Assembly: GCF_030272615.1 (NCBI RefSeq) | Contig: NW_026729329.1 | Location: forward strand, 33,001 to 97,000 | DNA from: Cryptomeria japonica | Lineage: Eukaryota; Streptophyta; Pinopsida; Cupressales; Cupressaceae | Direction: 5' to 3' | Length of the DNA: 64,000 bases | Shown: piece after piece, positions 34,729-47,290 of the stretch | How the letters are laid out: each line of letters opens with the position of its first letter | Numbering within the stretch: the stretch's first letter is position 1 | Made by a program: the position numbers and the translations under genes | Notes under the pieces: model-generated | The model's database searches: none | What the model saw: only the letters and a program-made list of their open reading frames with translations | Told to the model about the DNA's origin: nothing

Positions 34729-36468
34729 ATTCAGTTTCCAGATAGTCAGTTTCAGTGTACATTTCTGCCAATGATGAGGCTAGTTCCTGAGTTATCAGAT
34801 ATAGAGAGAGGTTTTCATTCGGAGCATAACACCTTTCATTTACCGGATGGAGAGATGACCATCACATCGGAGGATATATACAGGATATTGAGGATTTCGT
34901 TTGTTGGAGATAAGGTTGATTATGATTCTACTCCATATCTGGGTATTTTGGCAATGAGACGGATATTCCATGATGAGACTATTCTTGATTGCGCTATTAT
35001 GTGGGATGATTTGATGAGCATATATGGTGCACAATATCCCCTGGCATGAGTTTTGGCTTGTATGATTGGTTGTTTTGTGATGCCTGATAGAGGACAACAA
35101 GGATTTTTATGTGGTTGGGGAAGGATGCTTAAGAGGTTATTGACTCATCCGGTGAGATTAGGGTGGGGATCATGCTTACTCACTCATATGTATCATGAGA
35201 CGCATGAGATTGTGTATCGGGAGGGGAAGAGTATGGCAGCTAGTGTGTTAGTTTTACAGATGTGGGCATGAGATCACATCCTAATATGTAGACCTATAGT
35301 AGATGATTTGTGGGAGGCACACCAGCCTATTGTATGTTGTTATTTAGGTTATGTTACACAACCCCACTTGGGCAAGACTAATTATTGGAGAAGGTAGTTG
35401 GATGATTTGATTGTTGTAGTATGGAGACCGTATATGGGCCTAGAGCTATGGGACAATTGGAGAGAACAGAGGAAGAACATGTTTATGACTCGACCTCTCA
35501 TTGGCAGATTGGTGTCTATTATTGAGCAATTTGTAGTATCTAGGGTGATGAGACAGTATGGGAGACTGTAGAGTATATCCCAGGAGTTCACAACCTATTC
35601 TCATTATAGAGAGGAGGAGAGATGACAATGGGCACCAAGACTATCATATGCACTGAGCATGCAGGAGTTAGCGGGTTTACAACCGTAGAGATGGGATTAT
35701 CTAGAGGATGTAGCAGATGTGGAGGCATTGCCCCAGTATAGAGATTGGTTTCAGAGACATCTGTTTCCTCGGTTTACAGATCTTAGAGAGCATGCACCTC
35801 TTATAGAGAAGGTTGAGGGTGATGCACCAACACAGGCACAGGTACCAGGTCAGGTATGGGGACAAGGGCAGGTACAGGGATAGAGAGAGGATGTACCTAG
35901 GTGGATAGGAGGTGATCCTAGTGCTAGTAGCAGTAGGGCAACAGTGAGAGGTTGGCAGCAACAGAGAGGGGAGGGTGGATCCTTAGGAGCTATTGGGGTT
36001 GAGGCTAGCAGTTCTAGAGAAATAGAGGTTGGAGGTGAGGAGGAGAGAGAGGCTCCTAGGTAGGTTAGGCAATGGAGAGATGATCATGGAGGAAGAGAGG
36101 GGGATGTTGGGAGAGAGTGGGCAGTACCAGACATAGTACGGTCTTTGAGGTCAAGGTTGACAGGTTTGCAGTCACAGTTGACAGTGGCGCAGACGCAGCT
36201 AGTAGAGAGAGACCAACAACTTGTAGAGGTGAGAGCAGAGCAAGATGCTCTTCGGTGAGAGGTTTTGCATCAGATGAGTCATACAACTTATTACGTTGCA
36301 GCTTATAGTGTAGCGGTCCCAGTAACGCAACAGGTTGTTTCGTATTCTCAGTATATGGCTTCATCTGAGGGAGCTAGATCACCCAGATAGGACGTTGGTC
36401 AACAGGCACCACCTCCTCCACCCGACAATGAGGGAGAGGCAAAGAGCTATATTTTCTATATCTCCTAG
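34729..36468 (+). pseudogene. Plant Mobile Domain (PMD, PF10536) gene carried antisense in T
   Basis: One frame runs without any frameshift to TAG 36466; the first ATG is at 34769. It is interrupted by stops at 35047, 35269, 35395, 35569, 35686, 35881, 36061, 36256 and 36388. The N-terminal half has the PMD signature: FHLPDGEMTITSEDIYRIL, then an L-rich block with LGWGSCLLTHMY, then SMAASVLVLQMWA and a WRPYMG/RVMRQYGRL segment. A Gly/Gln/Ser-rich linker, a short coiled coil (about 36140-36255, LRSRLTGLQSQL) and a proline-rich end (APPPPPDNEGE) follow. PMD proteins of the MAIN/MAIL type act in silencing and cell maintenance; others occur in transposons. The domain call is firm; a role for T is inferred. 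Confidence 0.82.
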
Positions 36469-37971
36469 ATATTGTTATATACCCCATTTTTGTAGCTTAT
36501 ACGATTCTTTCTTCGATGAGACATTGTATATGATAATTGATATCATTTGTACTCTTAGACACTAAGATTATGACAAGATATACAAGCTCATGATTTGATT
36601 TCATCATACATGTGTTGATTTATTATGAGATTTCTTTCTATATGCTTGATTCTATATGTATGCATATTGTTTTAGTATGGATGAATGTAATGGAGATAAA
36701 TATGGATGTTTGTTTTTTTTTGTTTCGTTTTCATATGCAAATAAATGATGAAAATGAATAACTAGTAATGCAAATGTTTATTTTTCATGCAGTAATATGA
36801 ATGCAAATAAGTATCCAATGAAATGTATGAATCTATATAAGATGCTCATGAATGAATTTAACATCTCAATACACAAGTACTCGATTTGAGAAACGATGAT
36901 GAAAAAGAGACCACTTAGTTGAGAAATGGCGACTGCTTCAGACTCTCATTCAAAAGATAAAGAGATTATTGTTATCATGCCAAAATCACTTGAAATGCAT
37001 AAAATTTAGAATGAATGCAACCTAAACTTAGTCATAGGATTTGGTATGCTTAATTTTCATCACTGAGCATTTTACAAATACAGTAGGCAAAATAGAGTTT
37101 CTTTCTTTTATATATGCAAGATTAATTATCTTGTCTGCAATGACCCTTTTATCATTCATATCCTTGGATAGATTACACATGCATCTAGATTGCGCATTAA
37201 ATAAATTCCCTCAAAATAGACAAAGAAATGACTCCAACCTCCTTGTAGCATACAAATAAGCAAAGTCAAGGTATGTGTGGTGATTTCACCTTGATTTAAA
37301 GGCACTTATCACAGACACCCAGCTAATTAGATGTTTCCAAATCATCGGAATCATTCTTACAAGAAGAAAATAAATAAAAGTATTATGACCCCAATCCTTG
37401 CTCCTCTTAGTCAAGATAGACTTCCTCGAGTTACTCATAATAATCAAAAACCAATGTAAAAGACACCACACAAAGAAAATTTCAATCATATCTCAAATAG
37501 TTTAATGATTGTTTTCAGTAGTCTTGTTTTGCTTGTTTACTCGGTGATTAAAACTCTTTAGTAGTTTGGAGACAGGTGGCTGACTCAGATTGGATGACCT
37601 AGTACTACTAATAGAAAGATGACTTGGTTGATACTGTTTAGGACATTTTGATTGATCAGTCGATTACCCTAAGACTAGGACATTGATCGGTTTCAAGCCA
37701 AGAGGGATCCAAAAGAACTAGGATGTCACAAAAGCGACTAAAAGATATGTACAAGTGAAAGCAAATATGCAAGAAAGCGGGAATGAAAATTGGAAATGCC
37801 AAATTTGCATTGATAGATGGAGCACTTGAGTATAAGAGGTGCCTGTTTACCAGGTTTTCACCTGCTTGGCAAAGATCCTTTTTTTTTTTTTTATTAGATT
37901 TTTTTATTTTTATTTTTATTTATTTTTATTTTTTTTGAGTTGTATAGTTTGCTACACCAGAGAATACTAAG
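36469..37971. other. Gene-free 3' region of T
   Basis: Between the antisense PMD gene and the integrase end I see no gene. It is AT-rich with long T-rich low-complexity sequence at 37870-37936. Short frames at 37041-37259 and 37286-37489 have no motif. Confidence 0.5.
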
Positions 37972-39130
37972 TGAAGAATTTCTTCAAGTGGATGGTGTTG
38001 ATCAGTTCACGGAGTTGTTCTCCTTTTGATGTTGAGAGTTGATAGGCACCAGAGCTAAAGACAACAGTAACGATGTAGGGACCCAACCAGATGGGTTCAA
38101 AGTTCCCTTTGTTGTCTCGAAACTGTTGATTTTTTAGTATTTTCTCTTAAAACAAGGTCACCAACATGAAATTCTCTTTGTCAAACTTTCTTTTTATAAC
38201 CTCTAGACATTCTCTTTTGGTATGCTCTCAGATGATCAAATGCCACTTGCTGACGTTCATCCAGCAACTCAAGTTCTTGCAATCTAGATATTTTGTAGTC
38301 TTCATCAGTAACGAGATCTTGCAAAGAAACTCTCAAAGAAGGTATTTCCACCTCAATAGGCAAGACTGCTTCGGATCCATACACAAAAGAAAAAGGTGTA
38401 GCCCCAGTAGGCGTTCTGATACTTGTTCTATAAGCCCATAGTGCAAGGTTGAGCTATAGATGTCAATCCTTTCCAGATTTGTTTGCTATTCTATGCAAGA
38501 TAGTCAACATATTTTTGTTAGATGGTTCAGCTTGTCCATTACCTTGAGGGTAGTATATGGATGACCGATACTGTTTGATTTTGAACTTTTCACAGAGCTC
38601 GTCTAGATCTTTGTTTTGAACTACCCTCCTTTGTTAGTCACAATTGAAGAAGGTATTCCATACCTGTAGATGATATAGTTAAGGATGAAAATAGCTACTT
38701 ATTTACCAATTGCTTTGATTAGCGGAACCGCTTCAACCCACTTAGTGAAGTACTTAGTGGCAGTTATGATAAACTTGTGTTCGTTAGATGATGCTGGATA
38801 GATTTGGCCAATGAGGTCAAACGCCCACTATTGAAAAGGCCAATGTGTGATGAAAGGTATTAGATCCCTTGCTAGAGCATGTATGATATTTCCATGGAGT
38901 TGACACTTCTCACATGTTTTAGCAAATTTTATAGCATCTTTTTCCATATCTAGCTAGTAGTAGCCAACCCTTAGTATTTTTTGAGCTAAAGTTAGACCGT
39001 TTGAATGAGATACACAAATACCTTCATGCACCCTAGATAATGCACGTGGAGACTCTTCAGTTTCTAGACACCTAAGCAAAGTACTATCCAAACCTCGCCT
39101 ATACAAATTGTTAGCGATAATGACATACCG
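37972..39130 (-). pseudogene. T integrase
   Basis: Broken frames give the zinc-binding part (EGICVSHSNGLTLAQKIL, then CEKCQLHG), the core start (WAFDLIGQIYPAS, KYFTKWVEAVPL, YGIPSSIV) and the C-terminal part with an open piece at 38181-38384 (MYGSEAVLPIEVEIPSL) and the ending WLGPYIVTVVFSSGAY. Stops and frameshifts fall in the core, including TAG for the tryptophan expected before LDMEKDA. It would insert the element cDNA. No chromodomain follows, as expected for Tat. Confidence 0.8.
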
Positions 39131-39319
39131 TGAAGCATTTCAAATCAGGTTTATTTTTGCATTACAGGTAAGATTAGCAGGAATAATTTGGTCATGCAAG
39201 TAAGAGTAAATGTGGCTATAGTGAGATGAATCGTGTCCAATAATAGAACAAACCATATGGTACTCAGGAGAATCATAAGCAGGATAATGTAACTCTTCTA
39301 CTAGGAATTCAAAGTGGAA

Positions 39320-39712
39320 CTCAGATTCTTGTAGCTATGGTATAGATGCCAAGGTAGCCATAGCATCTACTACTCTATTTGTTGATCTAGGAATCTATTG
39401 AAATGATATGAAGGTAAAGCATTTATTGAGGTCGTCAACCATTCTTATATAGGGCATCAGTTTCTCATCCCGAGTCTGATATATATCATTGATTTGGTTG
39501 ATAATCAGCTAAGAGTCTCCATAGATGTGCAACCCAACAACTTTCCATTCAATAGCTAGCTTGATTACATTTACCAAAGCTTCATATTTTGCAATATTGT
39601 TTGTGTAAGGAAAGAGAATCTTGTAAGCCTTTGGGATAGTATATCTTTGAGGAGTGATAAAAAAATTTCCAGCACCAGAACCTTGTTGAGTGAAAGACCC
39701 ATCAAAGAACAA
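39320..39712 (-). pseudogene. T second RNase H (archaeal-type)
   Basis: An open piece (39509-39712) begins FFDGSFTQQGSGAG and contains NIAKYEALVNVIKLAIE and LHIYGDS, then a stop and the continuation LIINQINDIYQTRDEKL. DGS, the E in YEAL and GDS are the catalytic acids of an RNase H of the PF13456 kind. This second domain after the ordinary RNase H defines the Tat lineage. A Leu/Tyr-rich linker to integrase follows (39130-39320). Confidence 0.8.
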
Positions 39713-39759
39713 TTTCCAAGATCACTAAGTAAGGTGATGGATTCATCTGGAAATTCTAT

Positions 39760-40320
39760 GTGCAAAGGTTGATTGTCTTTAAGTGGCGCATTAGCAAGTT
39801 GATCCACAATGACCTCTCCTTTGATAGCTTTGCATTCTATATATTCAATATCAAATTTTCTAAGAACCATGATCCATTTAGCCAATCTCCCTGTAAGTGT
39901 TTCTTTGCTAAGAAGATATTTGAGTGGACCAATCTTAGCCACCAGCTTGATAGAATGTGCTAGCATGTAGTGTCTTAATTTTTGTGATGCAAAGACTAAT
40001 GCCAAACGAGATTTTTATATGATAGTATAGTTCATCTCATAGGACACTAAGGTCCTGCTGATATAATATATAGCTCTTTCCTTTTTATTCTCATCTTGTT
40101 GTGCCAAAAGTGCCCCCAATGATGTATCACTAGCTGATATGTAGAGAATCAAGAGCTTACCTTGAATTGGTGGCATCAATATAGGTGGATTAGAAAGATA
40201 TTCCTTGATTTTCTTTAGATGTTGTTCACAATATTTATCCCAGTTGTATATAACTCCTTTCCGTAATGCCTTTGTGAATGGTTGAGCCTTATCTGCTAGC
40301 TAAGAAATAAAGTATCTTCT
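39760..40320 (-). pseudogene. T first RNase H
   Basis: The gypsy RNase H follows the polymerase: ALLAQQDENKKE-type sequence near 40090 and the open piece 39571-40005 with LVFASQKLRHYMLAH and GRLAKWIMVLRKFDIEYI. Stops near 40020 separate the two. It removes template RNA during reverse transcription. Confidence 0.75.
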
Positions 40321-41532
40321 TGATTGGAGTCACCCTTGTAAACTTCTCATTTGATTGACATTCTTTGGAGGTGGCATTTCCATGATAGCTTTAACTTTTT
40401 CTGGATCCACTTTAATTCCTTTTGCTGAAACAATATATCCTAGGAGCTTACCAAATGTAACCCCAAATGCACATTTCTTGGGATTTAACTTGAGTTTGAA
40501 TTTTTCCATTCTGTCTAACATTGGACCTAGTTCTAATAGATGTGTTGATCTTTTCATAGGTTTAACTAGAGTATCATCAACATAATCCTCCATTTTTTTG
40601 TGCATCATGTCATGAAAATTTGTTGTTATAGCTCTTTGATAAGTAGAGACTGCATTCTTTAAACCAAACGGCATTACATTCCAATAGAAGGTTCCCCATG
40701 CACAGGTGAATTTTGTTTTCTCTTGATCCTCAGGTGCAATTTTGATATGATTTTATCCAGAAAAATCATCCATTAAAGAGTACATTTCATAGCTAGTAGT
40801 CATGTCTACTATCATGTCTATGTTGGGCAGTGGAAAATCATCATTTGGACAAGCTTTGTTTAAATCTCTGAAATTTGTGCAAACATGTATTGATTTATCA
40901 GGTTTGGAAACAGGTACAATATTAGATATCCATTCGGCATAATCAATTTCTCTGATGAATCCAGCTTTTAGTAATTTTTCCAACTTGGCCTTAACAAGTA
41001 ATGCAGCATGAGGATGCATTTTTTGGAGGTTTTTCTTAACAGGTTTAACTCTGAGAGTGATAGAGAGATGATGCATTATGAGGCCAGGATCTAGACTCAG
41101 CATATTAGCATATATCCATGCAAAATTGATCTTCTTTTCCATGAAGAAATCAACAAAATCTTTTATTTCTTCGGTTGACAATGATTGAGCTATATGTATG
41201 GTGTGTTGAGATTCTTTTGTTCCAATGTTTACTGGTTGTGTAGGTTCAATTAGAACTGATGATCTCTCTTGAAAGTGATTAGGCAAAATGTCAAGTATCT
41301 CACTTTGTTCACTAGTGGAAGAGTCCATTTGTTCAACTACATTAAGATAATAGGCTAATGTATAGTCATTGGAAAAGGTAGGTATATTCAAAGTTTTATC
41401 TTGGACAGTACAGTCAATAAGCTCAGGATGTACAAGGGATAAAGATTTGACAGGTTCAAGGGAATTCACAGTATTATCATCACAACCTCGGATCGACAAG
41501 TCGAGTTCTAGAAGACTACCTTGCATAAGCAT
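40321..41532 (-). pseudogene. T reverse transcriptase
   Basis: ORFs 40753-41532 and 40330-40674 cover the domain: KLEKLLKAGFIREIDY, SNIVPVSKPD, CTNFRDLNKACPNDDFPLP, the first catalytic Asp in MDDFSG, MPFGLKNA, and the YVDD box in MEDYVDDTLVK. The TAA after DDFSG replaces the usual tyrosine. Upstream (41300-41532) lies a linker with acidic residues. The order of motifs and the FRDLNKACPND sequence are typical of plant gypsy elements. Confidence 0.85.
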
Positions 41533-41634
41533 CTTGAGACCAGGAAGAGTTAGAACATGATTATTGAATTTTATGTTAGTATCTAGGGAGCCTAACCCAA
41601 TAGACCTACCACTAGCATCGTCCTCTATTTTGGA

Positions 41635-42996
41635 CTAGACTACATATTGTGGTTGGGCAGTAATAGGTTCAGCAGACAGAGTTTCAACATTCATGACAAA
41701 GTAATCATAGTTTGGTGTCGAATAGGTAATGTCATAAATAGATCTTATTTTAGAGTGATCAGAGTCATAAGATGAAGCCTCTGACTCTTCTTCAAGTGGT
41801 TTAGTGAAATCATGTATAGTATCAATAACTACATCTTTGATGTTGCAAGTTCCTTCATGATTTGGTTCAATGGTCACTTGTATTTGACATACTTGTTGGC
41901 ATAACCTTAATGACTATTAGTCTCTGTCGTCTTTTCCATTCAGCTTCTTCTGGCCTAATGACTGGTCCTACTTCTATAGCCTCCAATTCTTCATTTGTAG
42001 TTCCATACTTGATTGGCTCTATCTCATTAGAGGGAGATATAGTAGGTGAAGAATTTTCTTGTCCTCTTTCTTCTTTCAGCTGGTGTTCATAGTCTTCTTG
42101 TCTTTTTAGTCTAATTTCCTCTATTTCCTTTTGTAGTTTTAAGCACACTATCTCTTGTGCTTCATCTATGATGTCACTAGGTTCTTCAAGGAGTTACTTT
42201 AGTAGATGCATCTGATAAAGGTTGTAGACCCCATTCATACTCATTCGAGTCAGTTTTTGAATTATCTATTTGCATTCTTCCCATGTATGTGACTGGAATG
42301 TTCAGTTGTGCAAACAACTCTTTAATTCTTTCCATTTCTTCTTTCATATCTTCTGGGATTTCTACTCCTTGTAGTGTTATTGCTAATACAATTGGAACTT
42401 GATTACAAGTTGCTTCTTATCTCTTGATTGCCAGTTCTTCTTGTTCTTTTTCATACTCTTCTTGAGTTTGTTGAGTATTTACTTCCTGTGATGTTGAAGA
42501 TAGTATCTTTTTCTTCCACTTAGACCGATGATGAGAAGTATGTTTTTGATTTGATGACTCCTCTAAACGGTATCCAATTCCAACTTTATCAATTATAGAC
42601 TTATTTTTAGTTGAATAGGTTAAACAATACCTTCTTGACACTTCCTAGAGGACTGGTACCTGAATATCCCATGTGTTGAATCATCTTATAGCCTGTACCA
42701 TTTTGTTCAGGGGAGATCTCACAATGTTGCACTTCTTTATTTTTACTATCTTCTTTGAAAAGCCATTTGAGAACAACCTCCTCTTCTGTTTCATCTACAA
42801 GGTAAGCAGAGGACTGTACAAAAATACCATCATAAATGACATTTGGAGTTGAATTTTGTGGCTTCATAGCCTCTGATAGTTTTCTAGACTGTCTTGGCGA
42901 TGGAGGAAGAGCCATTAGTGACAGTACAAGTTCTATCTTGTATCCATCCATGCCAGTATCTATGATTTTCAATTTATTTTCTAATTCTTTCATCAA
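41635..42996 (-). pseudogene. T protease-polymerase linker with G-patch-like motif
   Basis: Four frames (42607-42996, 42417-42641, 41867-42148, 41635-41877) form a charged linker between protease and reverse transcriptase. Near 42650-42700 it reads NGTGYKMIQHMGYSGTSPLG, with the spacing of glycines and the MGY of a G-patch, an RNA/helicase-binding motif also found next to some retroviral proteases. A Glu/Lys-rich coiled-coil piece follows (KLQKEIEEIRLKRQEDYEH, 42080-42140). The G-patch assignment is by eye. Confidence 0.5.
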
Positions 42997-43129
42997 AGTT
43001 TCTGAACTTTCTGCTACAGAGGCTACTCTGTTATGAGGAACAAAGGTATCAATACACTATTTTAATGCACTACAAGTGTAACTTGTATCAGCAAGAATAC
43101 TGTCTTTGACTCCATTATAAGGAAATTTC

Positions 43130-43550
43130 AAGCACTAATGATAGGTAGATGGTACTGCTTACGTTTCATGAATCCATGGTCTTCCCAAAAAGATGTTGTA
43201 TGAAAGAGGAAGATCAAGAACCTAGAAAATAACATCTCTCTCCAAAGGTCCTACCCTGATCGGTAATAGTACCAGACCTTTAGAGGTTCTTTCTTCTTCA
43301 TCATAATCTTTGATTGTTATTTTCTTTGTTGGATCAATGGCATGTTCATAAAATCCCAACCATGCCAGTAAACTGTAGGTACATATATTCAACCCAATGC
43401 CTCCATCTATCAAAACATGTTTTACTCGGTGTTTATGGATCATAGCTTCTATGTGTAATGGCTGGTTATGCGGGTGATTCAATGAATTTTCATCTTCTTT
43501 AGAGAAGGTGAGGTAATGAGGTGAAGTCAAGTGACCCACCATAGATTGAA
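43130..43550 (-). pseudogene. T aspartic protease
   Basis: The open piece 43222-43542 contains HVLIDGGIGLNICTY. The catalytic triplet is DGG, where most retropepsins have DSG or DTG; DGG also occurs in plant Tat elements. LLPIRVGPLERDVIF and, past a stop, FLGRPWIHEM follow, the usual flap and C-terminal features. It would cut the polyprotein. Confidence 0.75.
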
Positions 43551-43674
43551 ATTGATCTACATCTAGATCTTTGGGGACATTAGTAGTAAGAAAAGCTTTG
43601 TCCAGGATCTCTTTATGAGCAGAAGAGTTCTTAAGCAGTTCAAAAATGGAGATTTGAGCAGTGGTTCATTTTAA

Positions 43675-44832
43675 TTATTCAACAATGTTGTAACCAGGAG
43701 AGGCTGATGAAGCCAACTGTTTAGATTTAGTTGTGATCATATCTGGTTGTCTATTTGAAGAAGTTGGTAGGTTTGATGTTGTTTGATTAGGAGTTGAGGA
43801 ACTAGCTCCTTTTAGAGTAACCTTCTTTTGAGCGCGGGTTACAACATTTCCAGTTTGCGTTTTATGTTGTTTATCTTTGATTATGATCACGTTGCAATAA
43901 TCAGATTGGAACGATTCAATCATTTTGATCATATTGTCATTATTAGCATAGGTGTAATTGACTTTGGAACCTCCCTTGGATTTTGAGGAATTGCCTTGTT
44001 CATAAGAAGGTAAGGGATCTTTAAAATCTTTGTGATCAACATTAGTCATGTGATTTCCAACAACAGTTTTTCCAGCATCGATGAGGTCTTGAATCTCATG
44101 TTTGAGTTTCATTAAGTTGTTTGTTATATGACCTTTGTTCCGATGATATTCACAGTATTAATTTTCCCTCCACCATTTGGGTTTAACTTCTAGATCATAT
44201 AGTCTAGAGTTGTCTGGCAATGTGATCCGATCATTACCAATAAAGTTTTAAGAGCTGATTCATATGATTCTTCCAGAGGAGTGAAATCGTATTTAGGCTT
44301 TGAAAGACAAGGTTTCTCTTTAAACCACTCTTTTGATTTCTTCAGAGGGTTTTTCGCCATAGTTTCAGCTACTTTGAGGGCTTATGTGCTGCTAGCTAGA
44401 TTAAATATTGTGGGTTTTGATCTTGGTTTAACATTATCTACCACTCCATCATTAACAACATTTATGTTGTTATCTTTGTCGTATTTCCAGTATTTTTTCT
44501 TTTCTTTCGAACTAGAATATTGTTGTGTTTCTTTCCAAAGTGATATATCTCCTTTCTTTATAAGCACATCTTCCATTCTGAGGGCATTATCTACAATTTT
44601 GTTGAATAAAGGGTATACTTGCATTTGGATATTGTATTTCAACTTAGGGATCGGGTTATTGAAAAAAATGTCCATCTTCTCAGAATCTGGAATAGGCCAT
44701 GAATATCTAGAGAACATCTTTCTCCAACGCTGAGGAAAAGTGAGAAAAGGTTCTCCTATTTTCTATTTGGTATTGCAAAGCTCAATAATAGTGACTAGAT
44801 GATGAATGTTATAGAAGTATTGTTGGAGAAAC
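43675..44832 (-). pseudogene. T gag, C-terminal part
   Basis: Downstream of C2, gag resumes with LQQYFYNIHHLVTI, GEPFLTFPQRWRKMFSRYSWP and a helical ORF (44382-44717). Near 44105-44150 a CEYHRNKGH motif introduces KLKHEIQDLIDAGK (ORF 43675-44112), a typical Tat Gag ending in place of a full zinc knuckle. A Ser/Thr-rich tail leads to protease. The join with 51528 is in frame once C2 and one target copy are removed. Confidence 0.8.
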
Positions 44833-45786
44833 TATTGGCCATTTGGTGGAATTTATTATGTGTTGCATTGATTTTTTGTCACTGATGTCAATACTAGTTG
44901 TTTGGATGCTTTACTGGCACCCTTCTGGTCCCGGTAGGTTGAGTGATCTTTGGTTAACTTGGATCTGGCATGATCCAGTTGACTCTAGTATAATCTGGTG
45001 ATGGAATTGACTTGTTCATAATGCTTATACTCATATTTGGTCAATTCCTATTGGTCTGGTGATTGGATGCTATCTTGCTTGCTATGAAGATTGGTTCTGG
45101 TTCCTATGAGGGTTTCACTAGCAGAGCTTTTGGTGCAGATCTTTGATGCATTGCATAATTGGAGTTGGTCCATCTTCTAATGGAGTTTCAGGATGTTGTT
45201 GGTGATAATGTTCGAGACTTGGCGTTTGGACCTATACTTGGTCTCGGTTGATCTAGGTTATGGACCGGCATTGATGTAATGTGTGGATAGGACCTATTGT
45301 TGTATTTCGGGGATATCTTATGTGTGGATGTTATTTGTTTTGGTCTAAGACCGACTTGGTTTGTAATTATGTAATTCATTTATTGTCTGGTTGCCAACCT
45401 GCTTGTTTATGGTCGAGGGTTTGTATAAATAAGATATAAGATCTCATTGTAGATCATCATGGTTATTGTAAGAGGTCATGGTCAAGTGTAGGACACTTCA
45501 TTATAAATTCACATACTTAATGCAGAAGTATTATCTGACTGTGGGTAGGCTTTCCAGTGTGTTTTTTCCCTTTACTGGGTTTTCCACGTACAAATCTTGG
45601 TGTTGTGTGGATGGATTTTATTCTGTGATTATTGCTTTTTCTTAATTGGATTAACTGTTATTCTAGTATTATTGTTTTGGGTTCGGGTATTTTTGTTTTA
45701 AATTACTAAATACTTCTAGTAATCCATGACAACCGATTCACACCCCCCCCTCTCAGTTGTCTTTCAGTTACCTGAACTGTCTAACA
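44833..45786 (+). repeat. 5' LTR of C2
   Basis: 954 bp, with about 260 bp missing near 45485 relative to the 3' LTR. It ends GAACTGTCTAACA. A TATA box (GTATAAATAAG) lies at 45424-45432. The sequence after it (TTGATATCTTTCG) keeps only the first bases of an initiator-Met primer site. Confidence 0.85.
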
Positions 45787-46924
45787 ATTGATATCTTTCG
45801 AAGGAATATACCGAGGCTTGAAGAAACAAACTATAAAGTATGGAATATTAGGATGGAGACTCATCTAAGATGTCTTGGCAAGGAGATTTGGGAGATCACA
45901 CAGAATGGTGTCATACCCTTTAATCTAGCAATCCTCCTCCGAAAAACCTAGACAAGGAGCTTGAGAAGGATTGTAGAGCAAGAGAAGCCCTCTTGTGTGC
46001 ACTTTTTGATCAGCAAATAATGGGATTAACTGACAAATCATCTAGAAAGGCTATATGGGATAAGTTGCAGACTCTTAATGAAGGTGACCCTATAATAAAG
46101 ATTGCTAAACTTGATGTTACCGGGTGAGATATGAAAACTTGGAGATGGAAGAAGATGAAAGGATTACTGCATTCATGGAAAGGGTAAATGAGAATGTTAT
46201 GGGAATTCAATGTTATGGTGGAACTCTGAGTGAAGATGAAATTGTTTCCAAAGTCCTGAGATCGCTACCATAAGCTTACAAAATAAAGGCTACTGCTATT
46301 AATGAGTTGAGGAGTATGGCTATTACATCTATCAACAAAGATACTTTGGTTGGGAAACTATCTGCTTTTGATCTTGAGGAATTTGGACCTTCTGGAGCTG
46401 TGAAGACTGAACCTATTTTTTGTGCATCTACATCTACAATAGGTAAGCAAGACTGAAAAGCTCTATATGCAAAATAATTAGAAGATATGAAGAGAGAAGA
46501 TGATGAGTTTGAGCAACTTGAAGCACTATTTGCTACAAGAGTATCAAAAGGACCGGTAGGAAGTAAGTATGAAGGAAAATCACCTTTTAAATGTTTTGCA
46601 TGTAATAAGATTGGTCATTTTGCATCTAGATGTCCTAAAAGGAATTCAAGATTTCAAGAAAGAGTTAAGAGATCATTTAAACCTAATTCTGGATATCAAA
46701 ACAATTATAGATTCAAGAAAAACAGAGATAAATCATGCTACATAGTGGATGAGGAAGGCATTACTAATTCAGATGATGAACTAGTAGAAGACTCCGCTAG
46801 TGGATCTAACAATGGGAAAGAATGGGTATTCTTGGCTATCAAGGAAGATGATCCACACTGGAAGAGAATGTACCTAAAGAGAGATCACTTTCTGCTAAAA
46901 TTGAGGATAAGGATGAATGGGTAA
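45787..46924 (+). pseudogene. C2 gag with CCHC zinc knuckle
   Basis: Weakly preserved UBN2-type Gag (RLEETNYKVWNIRMETHL at 45810) with several frameshifts leads to an open piece at 46487-46924 containing CFACNKIGHFASRC and a basic stretch (RFQERVKRSFK). An acidic segment (DDELVEDSASGSNNGKEW) precedes protease, as in C1. Confidence 0.8.
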
Positions 46925-47290
46925 TTGACAGTGGTTGTTCACATCATATGACTGGAGATAAAGGGAAGTTTCTTCCTTTGCAATAAACTGATGGTGGACT
47001 AGTTAGATTTGGAGATGACAAGGCATGTATGATCAAGGGAAAAGGAATTCTATCATTGGATGGTAAGAACAATACTGACAATTTTTATTATGTTGAAGGT
47101 TTGAAGCATAATCTTTCGAGCATAGGACAATTGGTAGATAAGGGATTTCAGTTACAGTTCAAGGATATAAAATGCAAAATCATTAACAGATCTGGCTTGG
47201 AGATTGCAACCAGTACATAGACAAAATGTAACATATTTCATTTGAACATTGGTGAGAAGACATGTTTGATTACATAGATTGGTGAGAGTT
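46918..47290 (+). pseudogene. C2 protease region
   Basis: WVIDSGCSHHMTGD holds the catalytic Asp. A TAA at 46984 replaces a glutamate codon still present in C1. IKGKGILSLDGKNNTDNFYY and LSSIGQLVDKGFQLQF follow, then stops at 47218 and 47271. Confidence 0.8.

Noticed and set aside
36926-36943. ATGGCGACTGCTTCAGAC, primer-site-like
   Set aside because: Only the first eight bases match, and it lies in the middle of the T 3' region with no LTR end nearby.
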